From Branchiostoma lanceolatum (Eukaryota > Chordata > Leptocardii > Amphioxiformes > Branchiostomatidae): a DNA stretch of 64,000 bases. The translations under genes and the position numbers were made by a program. Position 1 is the first letter of the stretch. Every line of letters begins with the position of its first letter. This document shows positions 34,401-45,000 of the stretch, piece by piece. Below the pieces are notes generated by a model. The model was not told the origin of the DNA, made no database searches, and was given only the letters and a program-made list of their open reading frames with translations. The stretch is taken from assembly GCF_035083965.1 (NCBI RefSeq), contig NC_089722.1, forward strand, positions 20,143,142 through 20,207,141, in the 5' to 3' direction.

Positions 34401-35002
34401 GTGGCTGTAAAACATCCTTGATTTTGTTCTTGAACTGGAAGGAAAAGAAACAAGTTGATTTTATCCAATCCACAGGTTTTAGAAAGCAGAAAAATATTAA
34501 CAGCAGAAAAAATCACATGATCAAATTGTGATGTTGAAATCTCAAACCAATACAAATTATGATACTCATGGCTAATAGTAGTCAAAACTCAAGAAGACCA
34601 CTCAGGGGACCAATAAAAACTGATCTATGTGGACAGGTGGTTACTATAGTCTATAGACAGGATTCTTCAGGATTGACTGTATATCAATGGACAGGTGGTC
34701 CTTATGTATAGGTGGTCACTTGTACAGGTTTGACTGTAGATCAATGGCAAGGTGGTCCTTATATAGAGATGGTCACATGTATACAGGTTGGACTAGCTCA
34801 AGAGCTGTAGCTAATGTTTTGACTCAAATATCTGCAAATAGGTCATCCAAGACCCCTATGTCTCTTCTACTCTTTTTTTAGACAAACCCATGATTCACGC
34901 TTCTAGTCCATGATCTAAAGGGAGTTACGACATCGCGGTCTATCTCACCTTCTCCAAGGCCTCCTGTTGTTGAGTACTGAGATCGCCAACACGGCCGCTC
35001 AT
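28421..35002 (-). CDS. SEC14L2-like: SEC14-like protein 2 homologue (CRAL-TRIO plus GOLD)
   Basis: Phosphatidylinositol/tocopherol-type lipid-transfer protein of the cytosol. Thirteen coding exons: 35002-34949, 34434-34365, 34187-34144, 33813-33751, 33063-32875, 32432-32357, 32133-32114, 31690-31630, 31364-31281, 30761-30655, 30408-30263, 29746-29574, 28569-28421. Joined they give 411 aa (human SEC14L2 is about 403). It starts [19 protein letters not shown], as vertebrate SEC14L2 does. The CRAL-TRIO N-part has [20 protein letters not shown]. The lipid-binding domain has [36 protein letters not shown] and the end [15 protein letters not shown]. The GOLD domain has [15 protein letters not shown] and FDNSYSW. 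Exon 7 is only 20 bp. The donor of exon 10 was placed at 30654 rather than the nearer GT at 30661 because only that keeps the conserved SKICFGG frame. It is head to head with MTO1. Confidence 0.93.
28970..29527. mobile_element. Mariner-like MITE with TA target duplication
   Basis: The ends CGAGGGGTGATCAAGAAGTC (left) and ...GACTTATTGATCACCCCCCCCTCG (right, shown in part) are inverted repeats for about 55 bp, including CCTCGGCC and AATAAGGTGCAC. Each end abuts TA (28968-28969 and 29528-29529), the usual Tc1/mariner duplication. The 558-bp interior has no recognisable transposase. It lies in intron 12 of the SEC14-like gene, with its right end about 45 bp from exon 12. Confidence 0.8.
30834..31022. 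repeat. Dispersed 'ACTGTAAAT' repeat, copy 3
   Basis: Bounded by TACTGTAAATTCATTCATTT at the left and 'aagatttacagta' at the right. It sits in intron 9 of the SEC14-like gene. Confidence 0.65.
34600..34790. mobile_element. CAGTCAAACCTG-type MITE, copy 2 (decayed)
   Basis: Carries 'ggacaggtggt', 'ggtggtcacttgtacaggtt' and TTGACTGTA words as in the copy at 21335, partly duplicated. It is in intron 1 of the SEC14-like gene. Confidence 0.5.
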
Positions 35003-36094
35003 CTTGAAATCTTCTTCCTTCGTCTTCTAGTTCTGCAACTCAGCTCAAGGACGACTGTGGTCTAAAACAGTCCACTTCTTTTATAGCTCAACAAGCCGTG
35101 GGAGTTCCGTGACATCATGTTTGAATTGCATCCGTATTATCCATTTTTTACCTCATTCAATTGGCGTTATTACGGCATCTAGAGAGATAGAAATAGATAT
35201 CTCCATGGTGACACGCCTACTTCCGTGTTTCATAACCAGTGTGGCACGATTTGCGGCAATAATATGTCGTGAAATACATTAGCGGGAAGTCCAGTTATTT
35301 ACCTTGGGAGTGCCTTTATCTATCCAGTTTCACAACCTAGTCATTGTTGTTTTTATAGATATGAAAGCCTTTTTTAATCTGATATGTTAGAATTGACGGA
35401 ATTTCTAATGCGAAAACCGGAAATTATAGTATTACGACATCTACCGCACAACGTCAAATTTCCCTTTATTCTTTGCGACACAACAATGGCGGCGCCCATG
35501 TGAAATATCCCGCCCGGTGCAGATATTTCGGGGTTTGTTGAGTTTTCCTCTGCGATAATTGTCTGAAATGTTGGTATGATATGCACACAGTCTTGTTTCA
35601 CACGAGGAGTAAATACACCTGAGTTAACGTTCAGTAGACAAAGCCTGCGGCTATTTTGACTCAACTCGAGTCTACTCGATCCTGTCCGTGGAAAAATTCG
35701 CACTGTTGACAGGAAAAAAATTCCACTGGTGACATGATCACCCCGTCGAATGTTAAGTGCGAATTTTTCAAATGTTGACAGGATGATCCTGCCCACAATG
35801 CCATTCTTCATACTACGTACTGACGGGATCGTCCTGTCATGATCAATAGCCTCTTACGTAAACAAAATACAGTCTTCACGTATGGAGTAGCAACGGTTTT
35901 TCATCAAACTCATGGCATGGCAAACAACTTCTTGATGATTATGATACCCTTCGTTTGCAGGCAAACTGAAGACAAACAAAGATGGTTGACAATTTGGTTC
36001 GAAGTTTAACATTAAACATCAACATGTTTATCAGGCTGTGTTTATTATGATGACTTTCTTTCAGGTCAGAAACACAAACACATAACTCCAAACC
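35003..36094. promoter_or_regulatory. Shared promoter region of SEC14-like (-) and MTO1 (+)
   Basis: The two start codons point away from each other across 1.09 kb. An ATGGCGGC core (AATGGCGGC, 35485-35493) resembles a YY1-type initiator element of housekeeping promoters. A splice acceptor TTTCTTTCAG ending at 36064, 30 bp before the MTO1 ATG, implies an upstream non-coding MTO1 exon, perhaps starting near that element. At 35670-35800 an imperfect inverted repeat (GGAAAAATTCGCACTGTTGA / GTGCGAATTTTTCAAATGTT) with GACAGGA ends looks like a small transposon; similar GTTGACAGGA words occur at 60790-61070. The open frame 35374-35811 is not a gene. Confidence 0.5.
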
Positions 36095-39000
36095 ATGTTA
36101 CAAACAAGATGTGTGAGGTTTGTGAGTGCAGTGTCGAGGCATCCACCATCCACCGTAGTACCGACCAATCACCACACTGGACACAGCAGGAGAAACTGTC
36201 ACACTGGCAGGTATGATGTCATCGTTGTTGGAGGAGGGCATGCTGGGACAGAAGCGGCGGCAGCGGCTGCTAGGATGGGGGCCAACACACTCAAGGTCAC
36301 TCACAAACTGGACACTATTGGTGAGTATTATGAAGGAGCGTTATGAAGCTCTGTTGGGGCTGCACTGTCTTTTCGACGGGTCTTAAGATGGGGGTCCCGT
36401 GTTCAAGGAGGTACCTCAAGCATATTAAAGGGGAAGGGCTAGCAACCCCTCCCTGTAAAAATATACCCTGCTACTGAAACAGCAAGGAAACCATCTTACA
36501 TTAAACCTATGTATTCCCTTTACCTCAGGTGAGATGTCGTGTAACCCATCCTTTGGAGGTGTTGGGAAGGGTCACCTGATGAAAGAGATTGATGCACTAG
36601 ATGGAGTCTGTGCTAGGATCTGTGGTGAGAATTGAAAAAAAAACATATTCCTATATAGGAACCTAAAGTATAATCTCAGTGGTATTCATGTAATAGTACG
36701 GCAGCCTTATATATCAGACTGAAATAGCATCATGTATCATCTGAGAATTTGTCTTAATGCAATATTTTGTTACCCGTCTGTGCTTGAACCAAAGTGATTA
36801 ATATCTCTGATACTACTTTTTTTTGACAGACAAATCAGGGATTCAGTACAAAGTTCTAAACACAAGAAAAGGCCCTGCAGTATGGGTGAGTTATATCAAA
36901 GTTATGTATGTAAACTTAACTGTAATCTTTGAAGTTGTGCAATGTGTGTGTGTATATCATCACATTTTTTTGCACAAGCTATGGAGCTTTTAGTATTACG
37001 TTTAGAAGGTAATAAGGTGATAAAGTATCTTTACTATAGTTCTCAAAGATATTGAATAGATATTGATATGATGTAAATTGCATTTAGGGATATTGTTGGG
37101 AATACCGGTAGACTGGGCTGTGTCCTTATAACCACAGCATTTGGCCTTGCTTTTAAGGCTTTTCCTTTGGCCTAATCAAAGGAAACTCCACAAAGGACGC
37201 TCCACAAAGTAATTCTGACACCACCCTCCCAATCAATGTTTATGCTGTCCCAGTATCTGGTATGAGGAAAAAACAACACTGGCAGTGTGTGTGTGTGTGT
37301 GTGTGTGTGTGGAATACATCTACATGTGTATGTAATTAACAGGGAAACAGGGTGTCCTCTTGGTGTTCTCTGCAAAAGGAGGGCGTCTAATTCCTTGTTT
37401 TCTTAGTGTGGGGCATCCAGAAGATGCCCTGACGCCCTACTAGCTAATAGCCCACCCCCCTGCCCCTTCTAATACCCTGATGTTTTTCTTCCCCGCTATA
37501 CTACTCCCTAACCACTATCTTGTACACGTATATCCCTGCAGGGCCCTAGAGCACAGATAGACCGATCTCTGTACAAGAAACATCTACAGGAGGAGCTGTT
37601 CAACAACACTCCTAACCTCACCTTCCTGGCCAGGCCTGTGGAGGATCTGATCCTGACAACCAACAGTCAACCAGACTCTGATGTCTGTAAACAACTGGTG
37701 CAGGGGGTCAGGCTGGGTAAGACTTGTATTTCATCATCTATCCCTTATAATTTGTCTATCTGTGTGACCATTGGGGCACCACAAAAGATCTGGCAATTAG
37801 TCCACCTGTGTCATGCCTGTCTATTCTCTGATTGCCTTCCCCTCTTTCTTCCTTTTACCTGGCCTTGGTACTAAAGATTCCTAATGTTTGTAATAACTCC
37901 TGCTTCTGTAGTTTCTCTGTCCTTGGTACTGAAAATGTAGTTTTATTGACATTGGTATCTCTCTTAAGTGCTTAATGACATTCTCTATTGTAATGATTTA
38001 TTCAGCTGATATTTTACGACTGTACATTTGTACATTTGTTTTAGAGATAAGATGGTCCTAAAGATTCCTCTTGTTTGATTAAGCCTCTTGAGTGTCCCAC
38101 CTACCCGCTTCGTTAGTTCCTCTGTCCTTGGTGCTGAAAATGTGGTTTTATTGTCACCAGTCCCTCTCCTTGGTGCTGAATGACATTCCATTATCTATTC
38201 AGCTGATATTTGATGTACTATTGTATTGGGATGAAGGGTTGCCTTTTCTTAATCATAGGTATCACTATTTTAGCTAATGATAAAGACAGGTCCCAATGGT
38301 GCAAGCGGTATTGCTACCCCACTGCTTCGCCATCTCGATCAAATTCCATGGATCCTTGGGCCCAAGTTCAATCCTAGGGTCAGACCCAGCTCAGACATGT
38401 TGTATGGGATTGCATTTGTCATTTCAAATTCAGCCCTATATATGAGGGAGCTTGAGGTGTAAGCCTCTAGTGTCAAACCTCTGAACGTAAAAGAACCCAG
38501 CACACTTATCGAGAAGAGTAGGGGTGACCCGGTGTACTTGGCAAAAAAATGTGAGCCGTGGTGAATCTGCATTGCACTACCACTAGCTACTTGAAAAAGC
38601 ATCATGCTTCACCTCAATTGAGGATGACTGCTTTACCTTTTGCTTTACCTTATTATGGACCCATTTAGTATATAGATGATGCAGCTCTATCTTCTCCAAA
38701 TGTTTTCATTCCTCCAACATCACTTGTGTACCATGACAAATCATTCTGGGATGTGTTCTCCACAGATGATGGACAGTGTATCCATGGCGACACCGTTGTC
38801 CTGACAACCGGCACCTTCCTGAGGGGACAGATCAACATCGGTCTGGAGACCAGACCAGCAGGGAGGGTGGGGGATGCTCCGGCCATTGGGCTGGCCAAGT
38901 CACTGGAGGACGCAGGCTTCACTGTGGGCAGGCTGAAGACAGGTGGGGGCCAGGCTTCATTCGTTCAGACTCTTGTAGTACTTAGTTTTATTTTGATTTA

Positions 39001-42000
39001 TTTCATCTGGGTAGCCCTTTCCTTTCCAACGGGGCCCAGAGAACATAGACCATAAATCAAATGTACAGAAAATGATGAAATCCTAAGTAGTCAAACACAA
39101 TGACATACGGCATACAGTTTGTTCCAGATTCCTTTCAAAATCAAATTCAAATGCTGTAAATGCATTTAAGTTTGCGGCAGTTAAGCTTTCTTGCAGCAAC
39201 CTCTTCACTGCAAACTTAAAACCACAGTGAAAATGCTCGTTCTGTCTTGTTCCCCCCTACCCCTTGTTTCAACTGCGAATTAAAAACCACATGTACTACC
39301 TAGCGCAAAACTGAATTACCACAAACTTGCATTTTACAGTACCTTTCTTTCCCCCCTCTTGTCAGGGTTTCTTTGTGATTTCTGACATGGTGGGTTTATC
39401 CTTATCCTTACTTCACAGGTACACCCCCCAGGGTAGATGGACGCACCATAGACTACACGGGCCTGTCCCCTCAGCCTGGGGATGACCCCCCACAGCCATT
39501 CTCATTCCTGAACGATGCCGTGTGGATTAAGGTACAGGCTAGATGTTGTACCTAGTGTATGTCTATTCTAGCTGTAGTAAACCTCATGTTTTCATTTGTG
39601 AACAGTTTCAAGAGTTTACCAGTTGCAGTTCTTCCATGAACTGCTAGGGGGTGCTAGCAGTCCATAGAAGAAATTTTTTATCACAAAAAAACTATGTCTT
39701 TTCTATTGTAGGTCAAGTTCAACTATATTGTTATTGTAGCTCAACTACATTGTTGAATACACATTTAACTTAAATCTTTGTTAAGGAAATCGTATCTTAA
39801 ATGAGCTTTGTGACTTTGTTACATTTCTTTACATCACTACAGGCCAGGTTCGTAAGTCACTGGATAGTAAAGTTCTTTGTACACACCCAAGTGTTTTATT
39901 CATGTCGATGTTTTGCTGACCATCTGTGATCTTCCTCAAGGCAATACTGACTGGTTCTACTTCGAAATGCAGCTAGGTGTCACTGCTAACAGATGTGGTC
40001 CCTTGAGTTCATTATCAAAAAGAATTTACAAGAATGTACTGTCTACTGGACAATGTAGAACAGGGCTTGAAATAGTGGGTTCATGATTGTGCACCAAAAA
40101 TTGGAACTGTGCACCTTATTTTTGACTGTGTTTTTGTACGCTATAGGGTAAAGGTACTATTGTACACTAGTATACAGAATATTCTTGAAATGTAAGTATC
40201 AGAAAAAGCAATATTAATAATAACCTTTTGTCCTGCTTTATTTGATGCATTACTTCTTTGAAATTTTGAAGTTAACCATACAATTACAGATTGAAGTTCT
40301 TAAGAGAGGCAGTAGCATTAAACTTTGTAATCATGTTTTGCTGACATTCAACTTTATTTTATGTGGTGCACCCCAAATTCTTTCTAATCTTTTGGTTGGG
40401 TGCATCAGTGCACCTATTTCCAAAAATGAATTTCGTGCCCTGTAAAATATCATTTTGAAAGTGTAAGTTCCACAAAAGTTGCAATGTTTACCATATGGAT
40501 GATTCAGTAATTCGGTAAATGAACTTTTCAGCCAGAAGACCAGGTGATGTGCCACCTGACACACACCAACTCTACTGTGGACAAGATAATCCTGGATAAT
40601 CTTCATCTGGACAGACATGTGCAGGAGGAGACCACTGGGCCAAGGTGTGTGTCATTGGGGATCTATATCTTTATAGCCTGTATAACTGCCTTTTGGCATA
40701 ACACACCAGCTTCTGTATCTGTACTAGTACAAATGTATAGTCGGTATACTGTACTGTAATTGCCTTTTGGCATAACACACCAGCTTCTGCATCTGTATTG
40801 CCAGTACATGTATATCCATCCGCCTTTCAGTGTAACCCACCAGCTTGAGAGGCACGTGGCACTGTGAAGCTTGTTTTATTACACTGAACGACCTGTCACA
40901 CCTAACCTTTGTTCTTCAAGCTGCAAGCACTGTTTAAAGCTATCTAGTGAGGATGCCCCTACATGTACATCTTATAACTTATGCATGGCAGTGGTAGAAA
41001 TACTTTTTTTCAGTGTTCTGCAATATTGCAGAATGTCAAAAAATTTTTCTGCAACTTGAAAATATTTTCTGCAAATACACAAGACACCTTCTCAACTTGA
41101 TAATGCCTATATATACTTATATTTACATCATATCTAGCTTTGCAACATTGCTGTTATTCTTTATTCTCACTCTATCTTTAATTTTTACTAGCAAAATTTG
41201 AAACAGGAATAACATACATGTGCGTGAAAAATATTCAAATGAATAGCGAAAATTGCAACAGCAAAAGCGTATCTATTCAATATTAAAATAATGAAAAATT
41301 CAAAATAAAGAAACTTCACGCAAACCTTGCCCTCTGCGTAATTCTATTTTTTATAAATTTGAAAAATTGCTATCGGTTTTAAACATCGGACTCCGAGTTC
41401 GAAAAATCGGCCCTCAAGACGGCCCGGGGATGTTATTGTTTTTCACGTGGGCGCCCCCCTCCCCACTGTCTCGGCACAGGAGGAAATGTCCCGCCTTCTC
41501 CACGCAAGGCGGTGCTCTAGATCTATCTGAGTAGTTCTCAACTTCATCGCTGCCATCTGGGCTTGAAGGACCATGGACTAATGTAGCAGCCACCGTTTCG
41601 TTCCTTCTGTCATCGCGCCCATGTCCCGAGTTCAGGCCCCGAAGAAATCGCATGCTTGCGACATACTAGAAACATCCGGGAATTGTTTTCCCGACTTTTG
41701 CCGACCTCGAGATCGTGACCGCGGAGATTAGCGAGGGTTGACGGAAATGCACGAATTTGACATTTTCTCACATGATTCGTCTCCGAAGTTATCACGGAAA
41801 GGGCCGAAAAAACTGGTGCTAACCAGGCAGTCGGAACGCACCGAAACGCCGCCATCTTGCGCGGCGGTGTGGGTTTCAGTTTATATCTACAGCGCCGCTA
41901 GTTTGCTTACTAGCAAGTCTATATGAATTATAATCTCCTGAATTGAGAGCCATTTAATCCCGAGTCTGTTTTTTTTCTTCTGCAAAATTGCAGATTGTTT

Positions 42001-45000
42001 AATTTTTCTTCTGCAATCTTGAAAATCTTTATGCATTTTGCAGATTGCAGACGGGTATTTCGAACGCTGCATGGCCTAATTAGTATATGCGACTGGTTGA
42101 TTTTTTTTTTGTACTTAAGATTACTGAGGAGTTTTTTTCTGTTCCAATGGCAGATATTGTCCCTCCATTGAATCCAAGGTCTTGAGATTTCCCAAGAGGC
42201 CCCACCAAATATGGCTGGAACCTGAAGGTATGATACATAGTATGCACATAGTTACAAGTAAACATTGAGAAAGTTTTGATGTCAACATCAGGTTTACCAA
42301 TTGCAGTTCTTCCGTGAATTGCTAGGTGGTGCTACCAGAGCATGAAGAGAGATCACATACATGTATCACAAACTGTTGTACTCTAGCACACCTGTACTGT
42401 TAAAAGATCTGCATTTGTCTTCAGTGTTTGTGTACAATTTAATTCATATTTGTATGGTCAATATCACATTGCTTAAGATGAGTTTATGAAAAATGGAAAC
42501 AAATTTTCTCTGGGTGAAAATAAAAAGGTAAAGAGGTTGAACCTCAGACTGAGGGTGAAGCATGACACTTTTTTGTTAGCTTGGATACTTGGATACTTTA
42601 TTCACTCCATTAGCTATCAAACATTAGCTAGTAGTGCGTTGCGGCTTTGCTATAATCTCCTCCCCCTCTACAGGCCTGGACACCCCCGTGGTGTATCCCA
42701 ATGGTATCTCCTGCACCCTGCCAGCAGAGGTTCAGGTGGACATGGTCCGACAGATCAGGGGGCTGGAGAGGGCAGAGGTCATGCAGCCAGGTAGGGCCAG
42801 CGTTCTTTCTGATTCTCAATGCTGAAAAATCATTTGATAACTGTTTATAACAACACCAATGCCTATCCACCAAAAACAAGTCTACTATATGCTGTTACAG
42901 GAAACAAAAGGGTTTGGTTGGAAAATCTACTATACTAAGCTAAACATAACCCAAAGCCAATTGGTGTAATACGGATGAGAACTTGACTTTGGGGTATATT
43001 TAGCATAGTATAGTTGGTTTTCCAATGGTACCTTTTAGTTCCCTTTAAACCAACAAATTGGGTAACGAATGCTAAAAAAAGCACAACTTTCTTGGCAGGG
43101 TTTTTCATTATTGTAAATCTTGAAATGCTTGCAGTGGTTCAATTTTTGCAGTTACCTCTCCGCCATGAATTCAGGACACCACGAATTTTTGTTTCCAATG
43201 TATTACTCCATTATTATTATTGTTGCAATTTTTAATAAAGATAAAGATAATGTAGTATTACTGTCAATCGTTTCAACTTTGAGCATAAAACACAGCAAGA
43301 TCCTCCTTTCCCCTTCTACCGTGAAATCAACTCCCCGTAAACCTAAATGAATTTACAGTACTTTGTTAAACCCCATTTCTAGGTTACGGAGTAGAGTATG
43401 ACTACATGGACCCTCGGCAGCTGAAGGCATCCTTAGAGACCCACAGGATTAAGAACCTATTCTTTGCTGGGCAGATAAACGGCACCACAGGGTATGAAGA
43501 GGCAGCAGCACAGGTATGGTACCTTTTGAGTTTGAATTTCCTGAAAATATGATGAGGCCATCTTGATTTGATTATATGGATGACATCCGCGCGCATCAAT
43601 TTTCGTCCATTTCCACACAAAAAAGTTTTCTACCATACTGTAATCGTGGAAAGCAGCTATGGAATGAGCAAATGTATGCCGTAAATTGCACACAGATATT
43701 TCGGAAAACAGATACTAATGACTAGGATGCCAAACTCGAAGACCAAAAATGAAGAATCCATTCTTTGGTATACGATTTTCTGTCTGTTTAGTCATTTCTT
43801 CAACCTTCCTGACCATGTGGACTTCATAATGAAGGCAACTTTTTTTGGGGGGGGGAGGAATTTTTTTTTATTCAAAAACTCGCATCAGTTTTGGGGTTCC
43901 CACAGGATGTCGTCCATATAATCAAATCAACATGGACTAAAGGAGGGCAAAGTAGAATTGTCTAGATAGGTCACTAGATGAGTATCATCTGAATACATGT
44001 ACAGTTCATACATCTCTGTTGAAGAAAAGTCAGCTATGAATGTATGTGTACATGTAACTTGAAACTCAACTGCCACTTCCCAGTGTGATTTACTCATGAA
44101 ACATTGTTTTGTCTATGTTCTGTAGGGTCTCATAGCAGGAATCAACGCAGTGTTGAAGGCACAGAACAGACCAGCCTTCACTGTCAGCAGGACAGAAGGG
44201 TACATTGGAGTCCTCATAGACGACCTCACCACACAGGTATTTCTTGTTTTACTCATTATTGTGAATTTCTTGCCGATTCAGTCTGTCTTCTCTTAATTCA
44301 TCCTTCCTGACCACTTAGATTTCCTGATGATGGCAACTTTTTTTCCCAATTTTTTTTTTTATTCGCACACTCGCATTAGTTCTGGGATTCCCAGAGGATG
44401 TGATCCATATAATCAAATCAACATGGCCTGAAGTAACTTATTTGTATAACTAATTTGTATACAGGGAACCAACGAGCCGTACCGAATGTTCACCAGTAGA
44501 GCAGAGTTCCGACTGTCCCTGAGACCAGACAACGCTGACGAGAGGCTGACCGAGAAGGGACACCAAGCAGGATGTGTCAGTCACTACAGATATCACACGT
44601 TCATGGACATCAAACACTCACTGGACAGGAGTTTACAGCTCTTAAAGTAAGTCTTCTGACTTCACCAGTGAATATCTGTTTGATACATCATACAGTATGT
44701 TAGGGATGTCTCTACCTTTGGCTCAATTGGTAGCAGCCTCATTGTTGAGCCCCTGGATCCAATTAGTTTGTAACTGTCTTTTGGGAATTAAGGGATGTAT
44801 AATGGGGATTTCGTGTTCGAGGGGGTGCTTCAAGCACGTTAAAGGGGAAGGGCTAGCAACCCCTCCTGGAAGGGCTAGCAACCCCTCCTTGTAAAGATAT
44901 ACCATGCTACTGAAACAGCAAGGAAACTTGCTGACCTATGTGCCACTAAGCACTGCAAGGGTCTGAACAAAGGAACAAAAATTGCTGAAGATTCCTCATA

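Noticed and set aside
35374..35811. 146-codon frame between SEC14L and MTO1
   Set aside because: It spans the inverted-repeat block and the promoter region, with no domain and no splice support.
38288..38380. Functional tRNA gene
   Set aside because: The A and B boxes are present but no cloverleaf or acceptor stem can be drawn, and a SINE body follows.
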